From: Candidatus Neomicrothrix sp. UBA2974
Lineage (GTDB): Bacteria; Actinomycetota; Acidimicrobiia; Acidimicrobiales; MedAcidi-G1
Length of the DNA stretch: 64,000 nucleotides
NCBI GenBank assembly: GCA_002348705.1
Contig: DEAU01000010.1
Span: 71,271 to 135,270 of the forward strand
Direction of reading: 5' to 3'
In this document: one piece after another, positions 1 through 8,277 of the stretch
Numbering within the stretch: position 1 is the stretch's first letter
How the letters are laid out: each line of letters opens with the position of its first letter
The notes under the pieces: generated by a model
Told to the model about the DNA's origin: nothing
The model's database searches: none
Seen by the model: only the letters and a program-made list of their open reading frames with translations
Made by a program: the position numbers and the translations under genes

Positions 1-32
1 CAGGATGACAGGATCAGATATCAGGTGAATGG

Positions 33-1112
33 ATGACGGGCCAGCGTGTCCTCCTCGTGGGATCACAGGGCTATTTGGGGAGCCGGCTGGCTGACTTCCT
101 GCTGGATCACGGCTATGACTGCCATGGTGTTGACACGGGCTTCTTCCGTGACGGCCTTCTTTACGAGCCGGCGCAGTTGCCGATGCTTGATGGAGAAGCT
201 AGGACTTTGAGTGAGGACGATATTAAGGGTTTTGACGTGGTGGTCCAGCTCGCTGGAATCTCGAATGATCCCTTAGGAGGCCTTTCTCCCGAAGGTATCT
301 ACGGGCCGACTAGGCATTATGCGGTTGAAATCGCGCGGCTATGCAAGTTGTTCGGGGTTCGGTATTTGTTCCCTTCGAGTTGCTCGGTGTATGGCATCGC
401 CGGTTCTGTAGTCGACGAAGAGAGCCCGGTGAATCCCCGGACTCCTTACTCGGTCAACAAGGTCCAGATAGAGGAGGATCTGGCCGAGCTGGCTGACGAA
501 TCGTTCTCGCCGATCGCCCTCAGACTGGCAACAGTCTTTGGAGCATCCCCGCGTATTCGCTTCGACGTGGTGGTCAACATGCTCTGTGGCATGGCGATCT
601 CGCAACGGCGCGTGATCCTCAACTCTGACGGCTCAGCCTGGCGCCCACACGTCGATATCGAAGATGTCTGTGAGGCATTCAGATGCTGTATCGATTGGGA
701 TTACGACGAAGGCAGGCTTCTCGTTCTCAACATTGGGAGGGACGACAACAACTGGAAGATACTGGACTTGGCAAAGCTGATTCAGTCCCGAGTTCCCGGC
801 TGTGAACTCAGTTATCTGGCTTCGCGTGATGGAAAAAAGTCTGACGACCTAGTTAGAGACCGAAAGGTCGTCGACGGGGTGGACGAGCGCACCTATCGGG
901 TCGCTTTCGGCCGGGCCCATGATTCGATTCCGGGCTACCAGGCGGTGTGGAATGTCGAATCAGGCGTAGATCGACTCTTGGCTGAGTTCGACAGACTTAG
1001 TCTGGACGAGGCCACCTTCCACCGTCGGGTCTTCTATCGTCTCCAGCAACTTGAGATGCTCTATGAAATTGGCCAACTGGACGATCAACTCCAGTTGGTA
1101 AGGGCTGATTGA
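33..1112 (+). CDS. NAD-dependent epimerase/dehydratase (extended SDR)
   Basis: This 359-residue protein is an extended short-chain dehydrogenase of the sugar-nucleotide epimerase/dehydratase family. The N-terminus has the Rossmann glycine motif (GSQGYLG, about residues 10-16). An SSCSVYG segment near residue 115 and a YSVNK catalytic Tyr-Lys pair near residues 139-143 follow, so the NAD-binding and catalytic parts are intact. It acts in the cytoplasm, most likely on an NDP-hexose. The exact substrate cannot be read from sequence. An AGGTGA Shine-Dalgarno lies about 5 bases before the ATG. It is the first complete gene of the glycan cluster and ends 3 bases before the formyltransferase, so the two are probably co-transcribed. 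The family assignment is firm. Confidence 0.9.
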   Translation: MTGQRVLLVGSQGYLGSRLADFLLDHGYDCHGVDTGFFRDGLLYEPAQLPMLDGEARTLSEDDIKGFDVVVQLAGISNDPLGGLSPEGIYGPTRHYAVEIARLCKLFGVRYLFPSSCSVYGIAGSVVDEESPVNPRTPYSVNKVQIEEDLAELADESFSPIALRLATVFGASPRIRFDVVVNMLCGMAISQRRVILNSDGSAWRPHVDIEDVCEAFRCCIDWDYDEGRLLVLNIGRDDNNWKILDLAKLIQSRVPGCELSYLASRDGKKSDDLVRDRKVVDGVDERTYRVAFGRAHDSIPGYQAVWNVESGVDRLLAEFDRLSLDEATFHRRVFYRLQQLEMLYEIGQLDDQLQLVRAD

Positions 1113-1115
1113 TCG

Positions 1116-1898
1116 ATGAGAATTCTTCTCCTGGCCGACAATTGGGTTGGCCTTCAGGTGACACGGCACCTACGGGATCTCGGTGAGGATGTTGTTGGTC
1201 TTTACCTTCATCCACCTGAGGGTCAGAATTTGGGCGAGGAAATCGCAGCAGCCTCTGGGCTATCGGAGACCGAGGTTCATGTCGCCGGTGCGCACTGGTC
1301 TGACCAAGATCTCGAGTTGGTCCGCAAGCTTGCTCCTGACATAGTCCTTGTGGTCTTTTGGGCCCACATCCTCCCTGCTGAGTTCTTATCCATTCCATCT
1401 CGCTGTTGCGTCAACCTCCACCTGTCGTATCTGCCCTACAACCGAGGGAAGAAGCCGAACGTCTGGCCGATCCTCGACGGAACTCCTGCTGGAGTCTCGA
1501 TCCATGTGATTGACGAGGGCATCGATTCTGGGCCGATCCTTGCCAGACGACAGGTTGATGTCCAGCCGACAGACACGGCCGAGACCTTGTATCGGCGTCT
1601 GCTAGTCGAGATTGAGGACCTCTTCCGCGAGTCTTGGCCGGGGATTCGTGACGGCGGCTTAATGCCGCTGGTCCAGGAACCGGGTTCCGGCACCTTCCAC
1701 CTTGATCGGGAGATGGCCGCCCATGAGGTGATCAATCTCAATGAGATGTATCTGGGGGCAGACCTTCTCAACCTCCTTCGCGCCCGGACCTTTCGTCCTT
1801 ACCCGTCGGCGTATTTCCTTCACGAAGGACGTCGAATTTATGTCCGGATCGACTTGGAGATTGAGGACGAGGTTGACGGGCAGGAGGTGTCGCAGTGA
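1116..1898 (+). CDS. Sugar N-formyltransferase-like protein
   Basis: This 260-residue protein has the formyltransferase fold of methionyl-tRNA formyltransferase and of sugar N-formyltransferases. The catalytic triad is visible as Asn100 and His102 in the NLHLSYLPYNRG segment and Asp137 in DSGPI. It is too short to be a full methionyl-tRNA formyltransferase, which has a C-terminal OB-fold domain of roughly 100 residues. It is followed directly by a sugar aminotransferase. Known sugar formyltransferases transfer formyl from N10-formyl-tetrahydrofolate to the amino group of a 4-amino-4,6-dideoxyhexose linked to a nucleotide. That role fits here but is inferred from context. The stop overlaps the next start by four bases (GTGA). 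Confidence 0.8.
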   Translation: MRILLLADNWVGLQVTRHLRDLGEDVVGLYLHPPEGQNLGEEIAAASGLSETEVHVAGAHWSDQDLELVRKLAPDIVLVVFWAHILPAEFLSIPSRCCVNLHLSYLPYNRGKKPNVWPILDGTPAGVSIHVIDEGIDSGPILARRQVDVQPTDTAETLYRRLLVEIEDLFRESWPGIRDGGLMPLVQEPGSGTFHLDREMAAHEVINLNEMYLGADLLNLLRARTFRPYPSAYFLHEGRRIYVRIDLEIEDEVDGQEVSQ

Positions 1899-3025
1899 GG
1901 CGGATCACCTCAGCTGGGCCATCCATTACCGAGGCGGAGATCGAGCTGGTCACCGAAGCCATCCGGGAGGGGTGGCAGGACAAGCGGAACTGGTATATCG
2001 ACCGATTCGTCGAGGAGTTTTCCGCTCAGGTCGACCGGCGGTTCTGCTTGCCTACGGCGCACTGCACAGACGCCATCCACTTGGCCATGCTTGGTCTTGG
2101 TCTGGGGCCAGGGGACGAGGTGGTTGTTCCGGAACTGACTTGGGTGGCTTCGGCGTCGCCGGTCCTCTACGTGGGGGCGGTGCCGGTGTTTTGCGACGTG
2201 GATCCGATCACTTGGTGTATGACCCCGGAAACCCTTGAGGCGGCCATTACCTCGCGGACCAAGGCAGTCGTGGTGGTGGATCTGCTGGGGAATATGCCCA
2301 ACTGGGACGGAATTCTTGAGGTTTGCCAACGCCATGGGTTGGCGGTTATCGAGGATGCGGCCGAGGGGTTGGGGGCCACTGCGAGTGGCCGCCCAGCTGG
2401 CTCCTTCGGCGACGTCAGCCTCTTCAGCTTCAATGCGACCAAACTGGTCATGGCGGGACAGGGTGGAGCCCTATGTACCGATGATCCCGAACTTTACGAA
2501 CGCGCGAGGAGTCTCTCGCACCACGGAATTAACCAAGCTGCGACTGGTCGGTACTACTGGTCGACCGAACTCGGTTACAACTATGACTGGACGAATCTGC
2601 AGGCGGCTCTTGGGCTAGCTCAGCTCCGACGGATCGACGATTTGATCGCCTATAAGGTCTGGCTCTTTCGAGAGTATGAGGCTGGCCTGGCGGGAGTAGA
2701 AGGGATTCGCCTCAACGACTCTGGCCCGGGGGTGGTGCCCACCTACTGGATCACTGCGGCCATACTGGACGAAGGCTTGGGTTGGTCCAAGGAAGATCTG
2801 TGCCTTCGTTTCGCCGACTACGGGATCGATATGCGCCCACTGTTTTACCCGCTAAGTTCAATGCCGACCTTCGCTGCGACGGTGGAGGGCCGTTCGATGG
2901 TCGAGGCGAATCCCGTCGCCTACGAGCTCTCAAGTCGTGGGATCTGTCTCCCCAACGGCAACAACCTTGACGCCGACGATGTTGCATACGTCATTGAGGC
3001 TTTTCTGACGATTCTGAAGGGATGA
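1895..3025 (+). CDS. DegT/DnrJ/EryC1/StrS sugar aminotransferase
   Basis: This 376-residue PLP enzyme belongs to the DegT/DnrJ/EryC1/StrS family, which transaminates keto groups of nucleotide sugars. The Schiff-base lysine is Lys183 in the FSFNATK segment; the upstream EDAAEGLGA stretch carries the conserved PLP-binding acid. The overall pattern (TWVASASPVLYVGA, then PVFCDVD) resembles perosamine-synthase-like 4-aminotransferases. Start is GTG, overlapping the formyltransferase stop by four bases, so the pair is translationally coupled. I infer that the pair makes a 4-formamido sugar. It could instead supply the LegC step missing from the nonulosonic acid block 6 kb downstream. Confidence 0.88.
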   Translation: MRRITSAGPSITEAEIELVTEAIREGWQDKRNWYIDRFVEEFSAQVDRRFCLPTAHCTDAIHLAMLGLGLGPGDEVVVPELTWVASASPVLYVGAVPVFCDVDPITWCMTPETLEAAITSRTKAVVVVDLLGNMPNWDGILEVCQRHGLAVIEDAAEGLGATASGRPAGSFGDVSLFSFNATKLVMAGQGGALCTDDPELYERARSLSHHGINQAATGRYYWSTELGYNYDWTNLQAALGLAQLRRIDDLIAYKVWLFREYEAGLAGVEGIRLNDSGPGVVPTYWITAAILDEGLGWSKEDLCLRFADYGIDMRPLFYPLSSMPTFAATVEGRSMVEANPVAYELSSRGICLPNGNNLDADDVAYVIEAFLTILKG

Positions 3026-3026
3026 G

Positions 3027-3794
3027 ATGACCGAACCCGTTGACCCCATCACCGAGTTCCGCACGGAGGTGGACGAACGAGTCGCCGCCTTCGGTGACGA
3101 CCGGCAGGCCGACCAGCTCGCTAGAGATTTCATGGTCTGGTCATGTCACAACAAGTACACCTACAACTTCTCGTGGATGGGTATGCCGGTCTTTCAGTAT
3201 CCGCAGGACTTGCTCCTCATGCAAGAGTTGGTCTGGGATCTGCGACCGGACGTTGTCGTTGAGACAGGTATTGCTCGTGGTGGTTCGTTGATCTATTACG
3301 CGTCCCTACTCGAATTGATCGGACATGGGCGGGTGGTAGGTATCGACGTGGAAATTCGCGAGCACAATAGAGACGCCATCCTCGGACATCCGATGGCTTC
3401 GCGGATCACCATGGTGGAGGGGTCCTCTATTGATCCACATGTTCTGGACCGGGTCCGCAGCGAGGTTGCTGGAGCGGAACGGGTAATGGTTGTCTTGGAC
3501 TCCAAGCACACTCATGATCACGTTCTCGCTGAACTTGAGGGTTACCACGAAATGGTTTCCGTCGGTGGCTGCCTAGTGGTTTTCGACACCACAGCGCAGA
3601 CATTCGACGAGGAGACCCTGGAGGAACTCCAGAAGCAGTACCGGTTCTCTCCCTGGGGTAAGGACAGCAATCCGCACAGTGCGATGGTGGAATTCCTTGA
3701 GGCCCACCCTGAGTTTGTGATGGAACCGGCCTGGCACCAGAAGGCCCTCATCACGAACTGCTTTGAAGGGGTCCTCCGGCGCCGGGAAGTTTAA
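3027..3794 (+). CDS. CmcI-type cephalosporin hydroxylase / O-methyltransferase family protein
   Basis: This 255-residue protein has a class I SAM-dependent methyltransferase core: VVVETGIARGGS near residues 75-86, VVGIDVEIR for the second acidic motif, and an AERVMVVLDSKHTH segment. These match the CmcI/rhamnosyl-O-methyltransferase family. Despite the name 'cephalosporin hydroxylase', members in polysaccharide loci are thought to O-methylate sugars. Nothing here points to beta-lactam synthesis. It starts 1 base after the aminotransferase stop and ends 3 bases before the next gene, so it belongs to the same operon. The acceptor is unknown. Confidence 0.82.
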   Translation: MTEPVDPITEFRTEVDERVAAFGDDRQADQLARDFMVWSCHNKYTYNFSWMGMPVFQYPQDLLLMQELVWDLRPDVVVETGIARGGSLIYYASLLELIGHGRVVGIDVEIREHNRDAILGHPMASRITMVEGSSIDPHVLDRVRSEVAGAERVMVVLDSKHTHDHVLAELEGYHEMVSVGGCLVVFDTTAQTFDEETLEELQKQYRFSPWGKDSNPHSAMVEFLEAHPEFVMEPAWHQKALITNCFEGVLRRREV

Positions 3795-3797
3795 GAA

Positions 3798-5072
3798 ATG
3801 TCCTCGGATCCCGGTTTACCTAGCCAGGCACTGATTCTTTGCGGAGGTATGGGAACGCGGCTTCGACCGCTGACGGACACGACGCCTAAGCCCATGGTGG
3901 AGGTTGGGGGACGACCGTTTCTTGAATACCTCCTCGAACAGTTGTGCGAGCAGGGAATCGCCCGGTTCGTGTTGGCTACCGGCTACTTGGGCGAACAGGT
4001 AAGTGACCATTTTGGTGCGGGTTCCCGCTGGGGTTGGGAGATTCGATATTCGCATGGGCCGGTCGACTGGGATACAGGTCGCCGGCTCTATGAGGCGGCC
4101 GAGATGTTGGACGAACGCTTCGTACTCATGTATTCGGACAACTTCGCGCCTTTTGATCTCGAGGCGTTGTCCTTGCATCACCATGCGGGAGGCCGCGCTA
4201 TAACCGTGACCCTTAAGGACCGGGTGCGGGGCAATGTGGCTTATGAGGAGGAGGCGGGTATTACTGCCTACGACCCGGCTAGAGGTGGTGAGGGATTAGC
4301 ACATGTGGAGATCGGTTATGCGGTCGTAGAGCGCGACGAGATTCTTGGAATCCTCTCCACCGTTAAGGGACAGCCCGACGTGTCTTTCTCGGAGGTTCTG
4401 GCTCTTGCAGCCACTGACGGGCGCCTAAGCGGCTTCCCAACGCTAGGCCCCTACTACAGCATTTCCGATCCAACAAGGCTCGAACAGACTGCTGAGTATC
4501 TTGCTCCGAAGCGGATACTCCTCCTAGACCGAGATGGGACGATTAACAAGAAGAGGGGCCCCGGCGAATATGTTGAGACGTGGGATGACTTCCAATTCAT
4601 TCCGGAGACCATCGACGCGCTTCGTAGCTTGTCCTCCGAAGGCTTTGAGTTCATTGTCATCACGAATCAGGCCGGTGTTGCCCTCGGGTTAGTCGATGAG
4701 GTCGACGTCGATCGAATCCACAAGAACATGACTCGTGAGCTAGGACGCTTGGGCATAGAGGTACTGGACGTATACGTGTGTCCGGACCACTGGGAATCTG
4801 GCTCCTTAATGAGGAAGCCAGCGCCGGGAATGTTCTTTTTGGCTTCTAACGAACACTGTTTCCGCCTAGATCGAGTCCTTTACGTTGGAGACGATGTGAG
4901 GGACTGCGAGGCAGCCGCCGCGGCTGGCTGCGGTATGGTTCTTCTCTCTGAACCCGACGAGATCGCGGACATAGAGCTGCCTGCGAATCCTTGGCACCGG
5001 ACGACTCACCGGACCCTCGTCGAAGCGGTGGGAATTATCGGGGAGTACTACGAGGTGGGAGAGCGGTCCTGA
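3798..5072 (+). CDS. Nucleotidyltransferase-HAD phosphatase fusion (HddC-GmhB-like)
   Basis: This 424-residue protein is a fusion. Residues 1 to about 232 form a sugar-1-phosphate nucleotidyltransferase with the signature CGGMGTRLRPLTDTTPKP, as in HddC. Residues about 240-420 form a HAD phosphatase resembling GmhB (D-glycero-D-manno-heptose 1,7-bisphosphate phosphatase), with DRDGT near residue 243, VITNQAG, RKPAPGMF and GDDVRDCEAA. The next gene is an HddA-type kinase. The three activities together fit GDP-D-glycero-alpha-D-manno-heptose synthesis. The HAD domain keeps only C-P-D-H where GmhB usually has a four-ligand zinc site, so the zinc loop looks lost. Substrate assignment is inferred from domains and neighbours. 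Confidence 0.85.
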   Translation: MSSDPGLPSQALILCGGMGTRLRPLTDTTPKPMVEVGGRPFLEYLLEQLCEQGIARFVLATGYLGEQVSDHFGAGSRWGWEIRYSHGPVDWDTGRRLYEAAEMLDERFVLMYSDNFAPFDLEALSLHHHAGGRAITVTLKDRVRGNVAYEEEAGITAYDPARGGEGLAHVEIGYAVVERDEILGILSTVKGQPDVSFSEVLALAATDGRLSGFPTLGPYYSISDPTRLEQTAEYLAPKRILLLDRDGTINKKRGPGEYVETWDDFQFIPETIDALRSLSSEGFEFIVITNQAGVALGLVDEVDVDRIHKNMTRELGRLGIEVLDVYVCPDHWESGSLMRKPAPGMFFLASNEHCFRLDRVLYVGDDVRDCEAAAAAGCGMVLLSEPDEIADIELPANPWHRTTHRTLVEAVGIIGEYYEVGERS

Positions 5073-6064
5073 TTATTAGTAGAACACCCCTTCGGGTCAG
5101 TTTCTTTGGTGGCGGGACCGATCTTCCGTCGTACTACCGGAACCAGCCGGGACGAGTCGTGAGCGCCAGTATCCAGCGTTACCTATACGTGGTTGTGCGC
5201 GAACAGGAGACGTTCGTCGATCGGCGATATCGCGTCAACTGGAGTCAGACGGAGTTCTGCGACGAGATCGACGAGATTCAAAATCCGATCGCTCGTGAGG
5301 GCCTCCGAATGTTCGACGTTCGTCGGCCGATCGAACTGACCACCTTCTCCGACATTCCGGCCGGTACCGGTTTGGGCTCTTCCAGTGCGTTTAGCGTCGG
5401 CCTGATCAACGCGCTCCACGCCCTCCACGGGGATCGAGTGACGAAGCACACCCTCGCCTCTGAGGCGGTCGCGCTCGAACTCGAAGTCCTCCAGCGGCAG
5501 ATGGGAAAGCAGGATCACTTTGCATCGGCCTACGGGTCGTTCAACGTCTTCACCTTCCGCGAAGACGAGACTGTGACTGTCGAACCCGTCCATTTTGATC
5601 AAGAGGTGGTGGAGGAACTGGATCGGAGCCTAATGCTCTTCTACATGGGGACCCAGCGCGACGCTTCCAGGGTTCTCGCTGTGCAGTCGGAGGTCACGGC
5701 TGACCGGAAGGACGTCCTGACGGCGATGAGAGACATGGTGGATCCGATGGTGGAGATCCTCTCCGGGCGTGGGCAGGTCGCTGACATCGGCCCTCTTCTT
5801 CACGAGAGTTGGCAGTTGAAGAGGTCGGTTACATCGCTGATCTCAAATGACAGCATCGACACTGCTTACCGTCGAGCTATTGAGGCCGGTGCGCTCGGAG
5901 GAAAACTCTCTGGAGCGGGGGGTGGGGGCTTCCTGATGTTCGTCGTCCCTCCGGCTCGGCAACCAGACGTGGTCGCCGCACTGGACGACATGCCATGGAT
6001 TCGACCGGGATTTGACACCTCCGGATCTCGGATTACCTACTATGAACCCGGGCGGGTGGAGTGA
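5069..6064 (+). CDS. hddA: GHMP-family heptose kinase (HddA-like), probable CTG start
   Basis: This 331-residue GHMP kinase resembles D-glycero-D-manno-heptose-7-phosphate kinase. It has IISRTPLRVSFFGGGTDLP at the N-terminus, the ATP loop PAGTGLGSSSAF, and the C-terminal GGKLSGAGGGGF motif. The conserved N-terminus begins exactly at a CTG codon (5069) that overlaps the upstream stop as CTGA, with a purine-rich GGTGGGAGAG Shine-Dalgarno just upstream. No ATG, GTG or TTG lies nearby in frame; the nearest ATG (4991) is deep inside the upstream gene and would add 26 unrelated residues. I therefore call a CTG start. ATT at 5072 is the only other nearby candidate. It forms a heptose module with the upstream fusion. 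Confidence 0.85.
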   Translation: MIISRTPLRVSFFGGGTDLPSYYRNQPGRVVSASIQRYLYVVVREQETFVDRRYRVNWSQTEFCDEIDEIQNPIAREGLRMFDVRRPIELTTFSDIPAGTGLGSSSAFSVGLINALHALHGDRVTKHTLASEAVALELEVLQRQMGKQDHFASAYGSFNVFTFREDETVTVEPVHFDQEVVEELDRSLMLFYMGTQRDASRVLAVQSEVTADRKDVLTAMRDMVDPMVEILSGRGQVADIGPLLHESWQLKRSVTSLISNDSIDTAYRRAIEAGALGGKLSGAGGGGFLMFVVPPARQPDVVAALDDMPWIRPGFDTSGSRITYYEPGRVE

Positions 6065-7272
6065 TCGAACTAGTCGACTGGTGTAGGTCGGAGGTCGCAA
6101 GGCGGCCGTCGTTGACTAGCTCGCAGGCTGAGGCGCTCCGGCGACTTGTGATCGTCACGCCGACTCGGAATCGAACGGATTTCCTTGTCCGACAGGCTGC
6201 GTTCTGGGGAGACACTCCGGCTCGACTACTTATCATGGACGGATCCGACAAGGCGGTGAGTAGCCAGTTGGAGGGTCTCTTCGGTGAGTATTCGAATATT
6301 GAATACCGTCACGAGCCCGCTGGCTGGTCAGCCAGGCTTCAGATGGCGGGGGAAGCGATTGACCGCCCGTATGCCGTTCTATGTGGTGACGACGAATTTC
6401 TGATGCCGGCGGGTTTGGCCTCTGCGATCGGCCTGCTGGATCGAGAGCACAGCATGGCAGGGTGCATCGGCCAGGCGCTGGGCTTTTATCCGACCAGACG
6501 GCACCGGCGCCTTAGGTTCGCCGAGGGCTATGACTACTTGCGGATTAGGTCGACCGCTACGGACGGTGGGGAGCGGATTCTGGCCTCGATGGCCGAATAC
6601 GACGCTGCTACCTGTTACGCGGTCCTCCGGTCCGATGTCTGGAGGGAATCGTGGGGAAGTGTTTATGACTGGAGTTGTCCGTCTGCCAACGAGGTCCAAC
6701 AAGCTCTAGCAGTTCATGCCCGTGGTTGTCTGGGGGTGGTCGACGACCTCTATTGGCTGCGCTCCATGGAGAATTCTCCGGTGAACCGTATTGAGCGGCG
6801 GTTCACTCTGATCGATTGGTGGCGATCTGATGAGCATGAGGCAGAGCGAGAAGGTTTCGTTGACTGCATTGCACGTGATCTAGAGGCCGAAGGCGTGGCG
6901 TTGGGCGCCGATGCGCGCCGTTTGGTTATTCAAGCGGTCGGTGTCCTCGTCGAAGCCATTGATTTACGTAACGAGACTGCTGGGTGGTCCGGGGGCAGGC
7001 CTCCTGAACGAGGGCGCCCGAGACCGTTGGAGATGATCCGAGATTTATCAAACCGATTTCTGCCCGATGTAGTTCATGTCGCGCTCGGTGACATTCTGGA
7101 GAGCTTTCGAAGACTTGCTGGCCGATCCTCGAAACGGCGGCTTGGAGGGATCCGACGTGTGGAGCGGTGGTGTTCCGAACGCCTCCTAACTGCGACACCG
7201 GAGATCAGCGAAATCTTGGGTCAGGTTGAGCGGACGGTTAAAACTTTTCATCGCGCCCGTGTTTCGGATTGA
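6061..7272 (+). CDS. TIGR00180-type glycosyltransferase
   Basis: This 403-residue protein has a family-2-like GT-A N-terminus: VIVTPTRNRTDFL near residue 30, a LLIMDGS segment, and LCGDDEFLMPAGL near residue 105, where GDDE is the metal/nucleotide-binding site. The pattern matches the TIGR00180 glycosyltransferase family. The remainder has no motif I recognise. It starts at GTG with a four-base overlap on the kinase gene, so it is translationally coupled to it. It probably transfers one of the sugars made by the upstream genes. Donor and acceptor cannot be told. Confidence 0.78.
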   Translation: MIELVDWCRSEVARRPSLTSSQAEALRRLVIVTPTRNRTDFLVRQAAFWGDTPARLLIMDGSDKAVSSQLEGLFGEYSNIEYRHEPAGWSARLQMAGEAIDRPYAVLCGDDEFLMPAGLASAIGLLDREHSMAGCIGQALGFYPTRRHRRLRFAEGYDYLRIRSTATDGGERILASMAEYDAATCYAVLRSDVWRESWGSVYDWSCPSANEVQQALAVHARGCLGVVDDLYWLRSMENSPVNRIERRFTLIDWWRSDEHEAEREGFVDCIARDLEAEGVALGADARRLVIQAVGVLVEAIDLRNETAGWSGGRPPERGRPRPLEMIRDLSNRFLPDVVHVALGDILESFRRLAGRSSKRRLGGIRRVERWCSERLLTATPEISEILGQVERTVKTFHRARVSD

Positions 7273-8252
7273 AAGAGATGGGCCCTGAGATGAACGCTTC
7301 GCAACGGGCTATTGCCGCTGTGATCGGCGTTGGCCAGCTCGGCTCTCGACATGTCCAAGGTCTGGCGAGTTGCGTCAGTGGTCTCGACTTGCATCTGGTC
7401 GACCCATCCTCTTCGTCATTAGATGCGGCGATGGAGCGGTGGTCGCAGATGGCGCCGTCGCCGATTCATCGGATCGAGACTCATCGCCGGCTTGATGAAC
7501 TGCCAAATTTGTTGGACCTTGTAGTTGTTGCATGTAACGCAGCTGAACGAGCTGCGGTGGTGTCAGCGTTAGCAGCCTCCCGGACTGTTGGTCAGTGGGT
7601 CTTGGAGAAAGTACTGGCTTGTGACGTCGAAGGCTTACGGGTCATCTCGGAAGCTACTGATCAGGCGGATGGGGCGTGGGTCAACACCCCACGGCGGATG
7701 CTCGACTGGTATGCCCGGATAGGAGACAAGGGCGTTGCGGGCCGTCCGGTCGAGATGGAGGTGACCGGAGGAGGTTGGGGCCTTGCCTGCAACGCAATTC
7801 ATTTCCTCGACCTTGCGGTCTGGTGGTCGGGGAGTGAGGTAGTAGCCATCGATACCGGTGGATTGCGGGACGAATGGAAGCTCGCTCGAAGGGACGGATA
7901 TCTGGAAGTGGAGGGCCGACTACATGCGACGATGGCCGATGGCGGATATGTCTCGATGATCGACGAGGGCAGTGGTGACCGCGCGATCAACCTTCGAACG
8001 TGGTCTGGAGACTGGCGTATCGACGAGTCAGCCGGCCGGGCCTTCCGGGAGGATGGCCTGGAGGTCAGTGGGCGTCTGGAACTGCAGAGTGAGTTGACGG
8101 GGCCTTTGGCTGAGGAGATTTTCAGCACTGGTGCATGCCGTCTTCCTACCGTCACAGAGTCGGTTAGAGCCCATCAGGTCTTGCTGGAGGCTCTTTTGGA
8201 TCATCGGCGGAGGACCGGTGTGCCAAATGCGTCGATGGTTCCCATCACCTGA
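7269..8252 (+). CDS. Gfo/Idh/MocA family oxidoreductase
   Basis: This protein of about 327 residues belongs to the glucose-fructose/inositol dehydrogenase-like family. A Rossmann motif (VIGVGQLGSRH) sits at the N-terminus and WVLEKVLA occupies the place of the family's EKP motif, with Lys and Glu kept. Such enzymes oxidise or reduce sugar hydroxyls or ketones with NAD(P). The start is uncertain. TTG at 7269 gives the four-base overlap (TTGA) common in this operon; ATG at 7278 and ATG at 7290 are also in frame. It is the first of two adjacent oxidoreductases that differ clearly in sequence. The substrate is unknown. Confidence 0.8.
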   Translation: MKEMGPEMNASQRAIAAVIGVGQLGSRHVQGLASCVSGLDLHLVDPSSSSLDAAMERWSQMAPSPIHRIETHRRLDELPNLLDLVVVACNAAERAAVVSALAASRTVGQWVLEKVLACDVEGLRVISEATDQADGAWVNTPRRMLDWYARIGDKGVAGRPVEMEVTGGGWGLACNAIHFLDLAVWWSGSEVVAIDTGGLRDEWKLARRDGYLEVEGRLHATMADGGYVSMIDEGSGDRAINLRTWSGDWRIDESAGRAFREDGLEVSGRLELQSELTGPLAEEIFSTGACRLPTVTESVRAHQVLLEALLDHRRRTGVPNASMVPIT

Positions 8253-8277
8253 CGCGAGACCCTGCGAAGATCAGGCC

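Noticed and set aside
3027..3794. Antibiotic (cephamycin) biosynthesis because of the CmcI-like gene
   Set aside because: The family also contains sugar O-methyltransferases, and all neighbours are glycan genes. No beta-lactam synthesis gene is near.
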